Assembly: GCA_937893815.1 (NCBI GenBank)
Contig: CALCSH010000205.1
Location: 1-8,788, forward strand
Length of the DNA stretch: 8,788 nt
Direction: 5' to 3'
DNA from: an uncultured Anaerolineae bacterium
GTDB taxonomy: Bacteria; Chloroflexota; Anaerolineae; Anaerolineales; UBA11858
Numbering within the stretch: position 1 is the first letter of the stretch; the number at the start of each line of letters is the position of its first letter. The notes below the pieces were generated by a model. That model saw only the letters and a list, made by a program, of their open reading frames with translations. It made no database searches and was not told the origin of the DNA. The translations under genes were made by a program, and so were the position numbers. Shown here piece by piece: positions 1 to 5,411 of this stretch.

Positions 1-55
1 CACCCCCATATATTCCGGCGGGAACACCTGCACGGTAGTTTTTTCAGTGGAGTCT
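1..55. repeat. Partial copy (tail) of a dispersed palindromic repeat
   Basis: The stretch ends in TTTTTTCAGTGGAGTC (39-54). This matches, with one difference, the right terminus of the complete element at 5412-5543 (TTTTTGCAGTGGAGTC). Its first part, CCCCATATATTCCGGCGG (4-21), is the exact reverse complement of 8771-8788 at the other end of the window. It therefore looks like the right half of a hairpin-forming, MITE-like repeat whose left half lies outside the window. No transposase is visible. The GTG at 47-49, the apparent start of the ABC gene, lies inside the repeat terminus. Confidence 0.6.
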
Positions 56-871
56 ATTTTAGAGACACACAAGGTTACAAAAATATACGAGAGCGGCAAT
101 TTGGTGGTTAAGGCCGTAGATGAGGTTTCGATCAGCGTCCAGGCAGGTGAATTTGTCGGGCTGGTTGGACCCAGTGGTTCCGGCAAGACGACCATGCTGG
201 CGATGCTGGCAGCGCTCTTACAAGCCAGTGACGGCTCGCTGAATATTGATGGCTACAATTTAAGCGAAATGAACGAAATTGAACGCACACGCTTTCGCCG
301 CGAAAAAATCGGGTTTACCTTTCAATCCAATAATTTGGTGCCGTATCTGACCGCCCTTGAAAATGTAGATTTGATGCTGCGCCTGAACAAGAAGTTTAAC
401 CGCAAAAGCCGCCAACACGCCAAAGATCTGCTCTTGCGCCTAGGCCTGGAAGGTCGGTTGAATAGCCTGCCCTCGCAACTTTCCGGCGGGCAGCTACAGC
501 GCGTGGCAATTGCCCGCTCACTGATCCACGACCCCAGCGTGGTACTCGCTGATGAACCAACCGCCAGCCTGGATACCGAACGCGCCAATCAGGTGGTGGG
601 TATCTTCGCCGATCTGATTCACGAGCAAAATCGGGCCGGGATCATGGTGACACACGATCTGCGCATGTGTAAGTATGTCGATAAAGTTATCCAGATGGTG
701 GATGGCTGCGTCACGAGCATCATCACCGACCGGGCTGCAATTGACAAACTGGCTGGCAGTAGCAAATTCGTAGAAGCGCCAGCCCACAAACCGGAGCCAG
801 CGCAGCAGCATCAGAGATTATTTGCCCCAGGAATACCGAATCTGGTCGGCGCAACGTTTGGCGTTGATTAA
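47..871 (+). CDS. ABC transporter ATP-binding protein, LolD/MacB (lipoprotein/macrolide-type export) family
   Basis: This is a cytoplasmic ATPase subunit that would power a membrane permease of the FtsX/MacB type. All ABC motifs are present: Walker A GPSGSGKTT at residues 41-49, Q-loop Gln93, signature LSGGQLQR at 145-152, Walker B VVLADE at 165-170, D-loop SLD at 174-176 and H-loop His203 in MVTHD. The order and the LSGGQLQRVAIARSL and ADEPTASLD wording are typical of the LolD/MacB/FtsE group. About 45 residues after ~228 are a tail beyond the usual ~225-residue domain, without recognisable features. The start is uncertain. GTG at 47 gives a normal family N-terminus (IYESGNLVVKAVDEVSI), but it has no Shine-Dalgarno and sits in a repeat terminus, and the frame is open to the window edge. 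No partner permease is in view; it may lie upstream. The transported substrate cannot be told. Confidence 0.88.
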   Translation: MESILETHKVTKIYESGNLVVKAVDEVSISVQAGEFVGLVGPSGSGKTTMLAMLAALLQASDGSLNIDGYNLSEMNEIERTRFRREKIGFTFQSNNLVPYLTALENVDLMLRLNKKFNRKSRQHAKDLLLRLGLEGRLNSLPSQLSGGQLQRVAIARSLIHDPSVVLADEPTASLDTERANQVVGIFADLIHEQNRAGIMVTHDLRMCKYVDKVIQMVDGCVTSIITDRAAIDKLAGSSKFVEAPAHKPEPAQQHQRLFAPGIPNLVGATFGVD

Positions 872-913
872 AGAATTGACAGATGGGGACAACGAATTTC
901 TAGCAACCTTCGC

Positions 914-1510
914 TTATGTCCCCAGTCGTTCAATCGCATCCCGCGCAGCAATGATGGCGCGGGCACGGTGGCTGAGGGTATTTTTCTCATCCATTGTAAG
1001 TTCGGCCATCGTGCGGTCTGTACCGGCCACCAAAAAGATAGGGTCGTAGCCAAATCCATTGGTGCCGCGCTCTTCAGGGATAATCTCGCCGGAGCAGATG
1101 CCCTCATAAAAAACGGGGCCACCCCCCAGCATAGCCAACGCCACCACACAGATGAAGCGCGCTCCCCAGGGGCGCGAGAATCCACGTAAATTCTCTACTA
1201 AATATGCCCGACGATCCGCATCTGTAGCGCCATTCTGCGGGAGATAACGCGCCGAGTAGAGACCCGGCGCCCCATTGAGAGTATCCACTTCCAAACCCGA
1301 ATCGTCGGCCAGTGTGGGTAAACCCGATGCCTGAGCATAGGCATGTGCTTTGAGCGCCGCATTTTCGGCATAGGTAACACCAGTCTCGTCAACATGGATT
1401 TCCAGACTCAGATCGGCAGGTGTTAGCAATGTGATCGGCGTATCTTTGAGCAAATCCTGAATTTCGTGCAATTTACCGCGGTTGCCGGTGGCAATTAATA
1501 ATTTGAGCAT
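914..1510 (-). CDS. rdgB: XTP/dITP diphosphatase (RdgB/HAM1 family non-canonical purine NTP pyrophosphatase)
   Basis: The enzyme hydrolyses XTP, ITP and dITP to the monophosphate and pyrophosphate, keeping deaminated purines out of DNA and RNA. It acts in the cytoplasm and needs Mg2+. The 198 residues are the usual family length. Family motifs are all visible: TGNRGK at 8-13 (nucleotide binding), ENA at 49-51, ADDSGL at 68-73 (metal and base site), APGLYSARY at 81-89, GFGYDPIF at 152-159 and MDEKNTLSHR at 173-182. The ATG start is supported by GGAG seven bases upstream (plus-strand 1518-1521). It is divergent from the DUF177 gene and convergent with the ABC gene, with 42 bp between their ends and no obvious terminator there. 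In many bacteria it neighbours rph or murI; here it stands alone. Confidence 0.95.
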   Translation of the reverse strand: MLKLLIATGNRGKLHEIQDLLKDTPITLLTPADLSLEIHVDETGVTYAENAALKAHAYAQASGLPTLADDSGLEVDTLNGAPGLYSARYLPQNGATDADRRAYLVENLRGFSRPWGARFICVVALAMLGGGPVFYEGICSGEIIPEERGTNGFGYDPIFLVAGTDRTMAELTMDEKNTLSHRARAIIAARDAIERLGT

Positions 1511-1556
1511 CGTATATCTCCAGTAAACATTGGTTTTTAGACTATTCTAACGCAAG

Positions 1557-1585
1557 TTGGCTTGAAGAACTCGCTGTGCTATAAT
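1557..1585 (+). promoter_or_regulatory. Sigma-70-type promoter with extended -10 for the DUF177 gene
   Basis: TTGGCT (1557-1562) and TATAAT (1580-1585) are separated by 17 bp, and TG at 1577-1578 makes an extended -10. Transcription should start near 1592. This rules out the in-frame TTG at 1562 as the start of the downstream protein and supports ATG 1622. Confidence 0.7.
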
Positions 1586-1621
1586 GCCAGAATTCTCATT
1601 CTTTCCCCCAAGGTGATCCCA

Positions 1622-2140
1622 ATGTCGAGACCTGATCTTGCTTTACTGCTTGAAATAGGGTTTATTGCCCATGAAGGAGTCGGTTATCGCCGCGTTTTTG
1701 ACTTTGACTACCCGGAGCTGCGGCTAGATGATGAATTGGTGTTACAGAATCTAACTGGCGAAATCCGTATCTCGCGCACCACAAATGGCTTATTGACCCA
1801 ATCGCACTTCGAGGCAACCACCGAAGTGAGTTGCGGGCGATGTCTGACTGCGATGGCCCAGCCATTGGCGTGTAAATTTTCCGAGTTGTTCACACTGCCC
1901 AATCTAGCGGATGCCGACACCGAATTAATAGTGCCCTACGATGGAAAAATTGATTTCGCTCCGCTGTTACGGGATTATATGCTACTGGAAATGCCGATCA
2001 GTTCGCTGTGCCGCGCCGACTGTAAGGGTCTGTGTCCCGAATGTGGTGCGAATCGCAATGAAGGCGACTGTGGGCACGAGGATCGTCCGATTGACCCGCG
2101 TTTATCGGTGCTGAAATCGTTGCTGGATGGCAATAATTAA
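1622..2140 (+). CDS. DUF177/YceD family protein
   Basis: This 172-residue protein belongs to the DUF177 (YceD) family. Members are widespread and usually encoded just before rpmF (ribosomal protein L32); in E. coli and plants they are linked to 23S rRNA accumulation. Two cysteine groups are seen: C71-x2-C74 in VSCGRC, and a C-terminal cluster C130, C134, C138, C141 and C150 in the family-typical CKGLCPECGANRNEGDCG stretch. The latter is followed by IDPRLSVLKSLL, the standard C-terminal end. The cysteines suggest a metal site, which is inference. ATG 1622 was chosen because the mapped promoter puts the transcript start near 1592 and AAGGTGAT at 1610-1617 complements the 16S 3' end. Unusually, no rpmF follows; a palindromic repeat begins within 30 bp of the stop. 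Confidence 0.88.
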   Translation: MSRPDLALLLEIGFIAHEGVGYRRVFDFDYPELRLDDELVLQNLTGEIRISRTTNGLLTQSHFEATTEVSCGRCLTAMAQPLACKFSELFTLPNLADADTELIVPYDGKIDFAPLLRDYMLLEMPISSLCRADCKGLCPECGANRNEGDCGHEDRPIDPRLSVLKSLLDGNN

Positions 2141-2149
2141 TAGACTTGC

Positions 2150-2166
2150 ACCCCAATATTTGGGGT
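2150..2166 (+). other. Small perfect hairpin after the DUF177 gene
   Basis: ACCCCAA (2150-2156) and TTGGGGT (2160-2166) form a 7-bp stem with a 3-base loop, ten bases after the stop codon. It is followed by TAAAAAA rather than a T-run, so it is a poor intrinsic terminator on the plus strand. It may still slow 3' exonucleases. Confidence 0.35.
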
Positions 2167-2167
2167 T

Positions 2168-2377
2168 AAAAAACAAGACACGAACGAACACGGAATTCAT
2201 GGATACCAAGCGATATACAAGGATAGGACTTACGCACTTGTACAAGAGAATGCCCGAAAATAGGGGTGGGGGGGCGAAAAGCCCCCCCCACCCCTATTTT
2301 CGGGATATTTTTTATCGAGTTGCGTAAGTCCTAAAGGAATATCCCTGTTTATTGGTTAAATCCGTGTCTTGTTTTTT
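2168..2377. repeat. Nested ~210-bp palindromic repeat (non-autonomous MITE-like)
   Basis: Three inverted layers share nearly the same centre (about 2275). The outer arms are 2168-2182 and 2363-2377 (AAAAAACAAGACACG, 15 of 15). The middle arms are TAGGACTTACGCA at 2224-2236 and its complement at 2321-2333 (13 of 13), bounded by TA on both sides. The core is a perfect 22-bp stem, 2253-2274 with 2283-2304, that includes a run of G/C and has an 8-base loop. No ORF inside resembles a transposase. The middle layer with TA ends is what one expects of a non-autonomous element moved by a TA-targeting transposase. The outer layer may be an older repeat into which it inserted, or part of one long element. 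Confidence 0.65.
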
Positions 2378-2390
2378 CTTTTATTCGCGA

Positions 2391-2415
2391 GCAACTCGAT
2401 AGCAAACAGAGTTGC
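2391..2415. promoter_or_regulatory. Inverted repeat abutting the -35 box of the metG leader promoter
   Basis: GCAACTC (2391-2397) and GAGTTGC (2409-2415) form a perfect 7-bp dyad with an 11-bp spacer, ending one base before the TTGACA box. It could bind a regulator, or it could be left over from the neighbouring palindrome, since ATCGAGTTGC also occurs at 2314-2323. Confidence 0.3.
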
Positions 2416-2444
2416 TTGACAAATCCAGACCGCCCGTTTAAACT
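2416..2444 (+). promoter_or_regulatory. Near-consensus sigma-70 promoter for the metG leader transcript
   Basis: A perfect TTGACA -35 (2416-2421), a 17-bp spacer and TAAACT -10 (2439-2444) predict transcription starting at about 2451-2452. That is only three or four bases before the leader peptide ATG at 2455, so the leader RNA would be practically leaderless. No comparable promoter is seen between here and metG. Confidence 0.75.
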
Positions 2445-2454
2445 CATTTTTACA

Positions 2455-2565
2455 ATGAACCTACACAATCTTCACTCGAATAGGCTGGCAGCCATGTCGA
2501 TGATGGGCATGATGATGCGCCGCGCCATTGATCTGGCAGCCACTCGAGCAAAAATTTTACAATAA
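2455..2565 (+). CDS. Met-rich leader peptide of the metG attenuator (36 codons)
   Basis: ATG 2455 to TAA 2563 encodes 36 residues beginning MNLHNLHSNRLAA and continuing MSMMGMMMRR (residues 14-23), ending in ILQ. Six of the eight codons at 2494-2517 are ATG, far above any background frequency. The ORF lies immediately behind a strong promoter, 114 bp before the methionyl-tRNA synthetase gene, and is followed by an intrinsic terminator. These are the hallmarks of a leader peptide whose translation senses charged elongator tRNA-Met, as trpL or hisL do for their amino acids. There is no Shine-Dalgarno. The predicted transcript start leaves a 3-4 base 5' end, so initiation would be leaderless. 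The peptide itself probably has no function. I know of no described Met leader peptide for metG in this group, so the assignment rests on sequence logic alone. Confidence 0.75.
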   Translation: MNLHNLHSNRLAAMSMMGMMMRRAIDLAATRAKILQ

Positions 2566-2616
2566 CTTGCTCATTTAGAAAATCACAAAGGGCTGCCACC
2601 ATCGGCAGCCTTTTTT
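2475..2616 (+). promoter_or_regulatory. Predicted ribosome-mediated transcription attenuator controlling metG
   Basis: Segment 1 is CTCGA (2475-2479) plus GGCTG (2483-2487). It pairs with segment 2, CAGCC (2537-2541) plus TCGAG (2544-2548), enclosing the Met codons. Segment 2 can instead pair as TGGCAGCC (2534-2541) with segment 3, GGCTGCCA (2591-2598), over 8 bp. Segment 3 otherwise pairs with segment 4, GGCAGCC (2604-2610), to make the terminator. A ribosome stalled on the ATG run (2494-2517) would cover segment 1, free segment 2, form 2:3 and let transcription reach metG. With ample Met-tRNA, 1:2 and 3:4 would form and transcription would stop. A further stem, GAGCAA (2546-2551) with TTGCTC (2567-2572), fits inside 2:3. 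The layout is seen directly; the regulatory direction is inferred. Confidence 0.72.
2591..2616 (+). terminator. Intrinsic terminator in the metG leader
   Basis: GGCTGCC (2591-2597) pairs perfectly with GGCAGCC (2604-2610) across a 6-base loop, followed directly by six T (2611-2616). It stands 26 bp after the leader peptide stop and 63 bp before the metG start codon, so it must be read through for metG to be expressed from the upstream promoter. Confidence 0.85.
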
Positions 2617-2632
2617 CTTGTTTCACACACGC

Positions 2633-2665
2633 AGACCTTTAGAGGCTGCCAGGCCCTAAAGGTCT
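2633..2665 (+). promoter_or_regulatory. Strong hairpin just upstream of the metG ribosome binding site
   Basis: AGACCTTTAG (2633-2642) pairs with CTAAAGGTCT (2656-2665), and GGC (2644-2646) with GCC (2653-2655) extends the stem past a one-base bulge. No T-run follows, so it is not a terminator. The Shine-Dalgarno GAGGAGG begins at 2668, two bases beyond. The apex contains another GGCTGCC (2644-2650), able to pair with terminator arm 4. AGACC (2633-2637) could also pair with GGTCT at 2673-2677, overlapping the Shine-Dalgarno. A second, translational layer of control or mRNA stabilisation is possible. Confidence 0.5.
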
Positions 2666-2679
2666 ATGAGGAGGTCTTC

Positions 2680-4461
2680 ATGTCACAGAATATATTAATC
2701 GCCATCGCCTGGCCGTATGCCAACGCTGAAATCCATGTTGGCAATATCACGGGGTCACACCTGCCGGGAGATATTGCCGCCCGCTATCACCGACTCAGAG
2801 GCAATCAGGCTCTAATGGTCAGCGGCACCGATTCGCACGGCACGCCGGTGACGCTGCGCGCCGATGCCGAGGGCAAACCTGTAGAGGAAGTTTACAAACG
2901 CTTCCATGATGGCTTTTTAGAACTCTTTTTGGGCCTGGGAATTTCATACGATCTCTTCACAACCACGCATACGCAGAACCACTTCAAGGTTTCCCAGAGC
3001 ATTTTCCTAGCGCTGAAAGATAACGGCTTTCTCTACACCGAAATCCGCCCGCAGTGGTGCGCCACCACATCGGGGAAATTTTTACCCGACCGCTATGTAG
3101 AAGGCACCTGCTATATCTGCGGCGCAGCAGGGGCGCGCTCCGATCAGTGTGATGCCTGCGGTAATGTACTGGAACCCGAAAAACTAATTGATCCACACGC
3201 CAAAACCGGTGACGTTCTGGAACTGCGCGATACAGAGCATTTTTATCTTGACCTTTCCAAGATGGAACCGGATGTGGTCGACTTTTTACGCCAGCGCCAA
3301 CATTATATGCGTGATACCGTTCTGGGCGAGTCGCTGCGCAAAATCGAGAGCGACGGGTTGAAACCTCGCCCGATCACGCGGGACCTCGATTGGGGCATCC
3401 CTGTTCCCGTAGATGGTTGGAATGGCAAATGCCTGTACGTGTGGTTTGAGGCTGTGATCGGCTATCTATCGGCAGCCATCGAGTGGGCACAGGTGGAGGA
3501 CAACCCCACAGCCTGGGAAAACTGGTGGACCAATCCTGAAGCGAGAACTTTTCACTTCATCGGCAAAGATAATATCTTCTTCCATACGGCCATGTGGCCA
3601 GCCGAGTTGATGGGTGCCGGTGAGCGCTTTGTGGAGATTTTCGCCGGAGAAAATGGCAAAAGCCTGACTCTGCCCTATGATGTGCCTGCCAACCAGTTCA
3701 TGAATCTGGAGAAGCAAAAAATCAGCGGAAGCCGCAACTGGGCCGTGTGGGGCCGCGATGCCCTGACGCGCTACGACCCCGATCCGCTGCGTTACTATCT
3801 CACGGTCAATATGCCCGAAAGCAAAGATACCGATTGGGATTGGGAAGAATTTCTGGCGCGCAACAATAACGAGTTAGTCGCCACCTGGGGCAATCTCGCC
3901 AACCGCGTTCTCTCGTTTGGCTACAAACATTGGAACGGAGTGGTACCCACGCCGCAGGAATTACGCCCCGCCGATAGAGAAATTCTCAACGCAATCGAAG
4001 AAGGTTTCCAAACTGTAGGTGAACTCATCGAAACCGTCAAACTGCGCGCGGCCCTGGCCGAGACCATGCGTCTGGCCTCTGAAACCAATAAATACCTGGA
4101 CACCGCCGCGCCCTGGTTCGAAATCAAAAGCGATAAAGAAGCCGCAGGAACCACCATCTATACGGCCATGCGTGCCATCGACTCGCTCAAGGTACTTTTC
4201 TCTCCCTTCCTCCCCTTCACCAGCGAGAAGCTGCACAACATCTTCGGGTATACCTCACCGCTTTTCGGCGAGCAGATTATCGAAACCCGCCAGGACAATC
4301 TCGGTGAACATACCGTATTGCGCTACATCCCCGACAAAGCCAGCGGACGCTGGGAGAGCAGTCAGCTTCAGGCGGGCGCTCCATTGAACCAACCGGAACC
4401 GCTTTTCATCAAACTCGATGCCAGTATCGTGGATGAAGAGCGCGCCCGATTAGGGAAATAA
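2680..4461 (+). CDS. metG: Methionyl-tRNA synthetase
   Basis: This class I aminoacyl-tRNA synthetase joins methionine to tRNA-Met in the cytoplasm, for both initiation and elongation. The HIGH signature is HVGN at residues 19-22, after AWPYANAEI. A single zinc knuckle C144-x2-C147-x9-C157-x2-C160 lies in the connective domain and is followed by LEPEKLIDP. The KMSKS loop reads KISGS at 347-351, in KISGSRNWAVWG, so the second lysine is glycine. The helical anticodon-binding domain starts near residue 390 (NNNELVATWGNLANRVLSF). At 593 residues it ends without the C-terminal Trbp111-like tRNA-binding domain found in E. coli MetG (677 residues), as in many other bacteria. ATG 2680 is fixed by GAGGAGG at 2668-2674. 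It is preceded by the Met-codon attenuator and followed by a strong terminator, so it is probably monocistronic. Confidence 0.96.
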   Translation: MSQNILIAIAWPYANAEIHVGNITGSHLPGDIAARYHRLRGNQALMVSGTDSHGTPVTLRADAEGKPVEEVYKRFHDGFLELFLGLGISYDLFTTTHTQNHFKVSQSIFLALKDNGFLYTEIRPQWCATTSGKFLPDRYVEGTCYICGAAGARSDQCDACGNVLEPEKLIDPHAKTGDVLELRDTEHFYLDLSKMEPDVVDFLRQRQHYMRDTVLGESLRKIESDGLKPRPITRDLDWGIPVPVDGWNGKCLYVWFEAVIGYLSAAIEWAQVEDNPTAWENWWTNPEARTFHFIGKDNIFFHTAMWPAELMGAGERFVEIFAGENGKSLTLPYDVPANQFMNLEKQKISGSRNWAVWGRDALTRYDPDPLRYYLTVNMPESKDTDWDWEEFLARNNNELVATWGNLANRVLSFGYKHWNGVVPTPQELRPADREILNAIEEGFQTVGELIETVKLRAALAETMRLASETNKYLDTAAPWFEIKSDKEAAGTTIYTAMRAIDSLKVLFSPFLPFTSEKLHNIFGYTSPLFGEQIIETRQDNLGEHTVLRYIPDKASGRWESSQLQAGAPLNQPEPLFIKLDASIVDEERARLGK

Positions 4462-4462
4462 T

Positions 4463-4499
4463 AAAAGCAGGCCGGATGATAGTGTCCGGCCTGCTTTTT
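4463..4499. terminator. Strong bidirectional intrinsic terminator after metG
   Basis: A perfect 10-bp stem GCAGGCCGGA (4467-4476) with TCCGGCCTGC (4485-4494) has an 8-base loop and is followed by TTTTT. AAAA precedes it, so the minus-strand transcript also gets a U-run. It lies one base after the metG stop and can also serve the convergent secreted-protein gene ending at 4573. Nothing else is seen in 4500-4572. Confidence 0.9.
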
Positions 4500-4572
4500 C
4501 TGTGGATATTCAGACGTAGCTCTGGGGGTGGTGCGTTAACCTTTGGGGAAAATATGCCACCATCGAGCCGCG

Positions 4573-5316
4573 TTAGGGCGCATTGTTGTTATAGAACCAG
4601 TTATAGGCAAAATAACCCGAAGTCGCACTCTCCAATCGAATGGCGATCTGATACGATCCCTTCAGGAAATCTGGGACGAAATAGGTGAGATCATCCAGGT
4701 TGCCGTTGGCATCGGTATGTACAGTCTGCACAATCGATCCGGCGATACCCTGGGTATGCATCCAGTTCAGGCGCACCCAAAAGGTATCATTTGGGGGAAA
4801 GTGACTGGGGGCGATGGTCACATTCTGGTCTTGTTGTACAGCAGCAATCGCAAATGTGGGATAGCCACTGTAAGACGAAACCAGCGGGGGAGTCGTGCCC
4901 GGCACATTGGCATTATTGTTATAAAACCAATTATAAGCATAATAGCCTGATGCCTGCCCAACCAAACGAACGGCAATTTGTCCCTGGTTATACAAGTAAG
5001 CGGGAATGGTGTATTTGGCAGTGATACTGCCTCCTGTCCCGGAAAATGTAGTAGCTACTACCGTTCCGAAACCTCCCGAACCCATATAGCCCATTGTGAC
5101 GGTGAAATTTTCGTTCGCCGGAAGGTTATCCGTCCGAATTTCCACCCAGTTATTCGCCGCGACAGCGGTAATCACAAAGGTGGGGAACACTCCCGTGCCA
5201 GCTGGTTCAGCCGCCAGGCCTGCCTCTACAGTCGGGCCAGACGAAGCCAAAACAGCCGTCCCGGGCAATGTTAGAAGGACAGCTACCAATATGATTGTTG
5301 AAATATATTTCATCAT
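4573..5316 (-). CDS. Secreted protein with two ~95-residue repeats ending in AYNWFYNNNA
   Basis: The 247-residue precursor begins with a classical signal peptide: MMKYIS, a hydrophobic core of ~15 residues, then a likely signal peptidase I cut after AVLA near residue 24. No lipobox cysteine is present, and the mature part has no membrane segment. Two related units follow: residues 44-136 (FPTF...GYYAYNWFYNNNA) and 152-246 (YPTF...GYFAYNWFYNNNA), joined by a Pro/Thr/Ser-rich linker. Alternating hydrophobic residues suggest beta-sandwich folds. Both units share IAVRL or IAIRL and end on the same aromatic Asn-rich motif. I recall similar repeats as typical of Anaerolineae exported proteins, but no function is known to me. 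GGAGG lies 4 bases before the first and 7 before the second of two adjacent ATG codons, so either may be used. Surface or extracellular binding is a guess. Confidence 0.8.
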   Translation of the reverse strand: MMKYISTIILVAVLLTLPGTAVLASSGPTVEAGLAAEPAGTGVFPTFVITAVAANNWVEIRTDNLPANENFTVTMGYMGSGGFGTVVATTFSGTGGSITAKYTIPAYLYNQGQIAVRLVGQASGYYAYNWFYNNNANVPGTTPPLVSSYSGYPTFAIAAVQQDQNVTIAPSHFPPNDTFWVRLNWMHTQGIAGSIVQTVHTDANGNLDDLTYFVPDFLKGSYQIAIRLESATSGYFAYNWFYNNNAP

Positions 5317-5365
5317 GCACCTCCTCAGTATGCATTTACAATCAGGTTATTAGGTTGTTAAGTTT

Positions 5366-5383
5366 ATCTGTTTGCCGACAGAT
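5366..5383. promoter_or_regulatory. Small inverted repeat upstream of the secreted-protein gene
   Basis: ATCTGT (5366-5371) and ACAGAT (5378-5383) form a perfect dyad with a 6-bp spacer, about 50 bp before the start codon of the gene on the minus strand. It could be an operator. A weak minus-strand promoter nearby (TTAACA, 17-bp spacer, TAAATG) is too poor to call. Confidence 0.2.
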
Positions 5384-5411
5384 ACTACTTCAAAAATATG
5401 GAAACTATCTT

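Noticed and set aside
1562..1621. In-frame TTG extension giving a 192-residue DUF177 protein
   Set aside because: It begins within the promoter itself; the predicted transcript starts near 1592 and ATG 1622 has a ribosome binding site.
2127..2327. 66-codon plus-strand frame through the palindrome
   Set aside because: It overlaps the DUF177 end and is mostly palindrome sequence, with no protein-like character or ribosome binding site.
2451..2679. T-box or SAM riboswitch upstream of metG
   Set aside because: No T-box consensus (GGTGG with flanking AC) or specifier-loop arrangement, and no SAM-I core, is seen. The Met-codon ORF with alternative stems explains the region better.
4019..4387. 122-codon frame inside metG
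   Set aside because: It is an out-of-frame shadow of metG with low-complexity Pro/Ser/Arg composition caused by the codon bias of the real gene.
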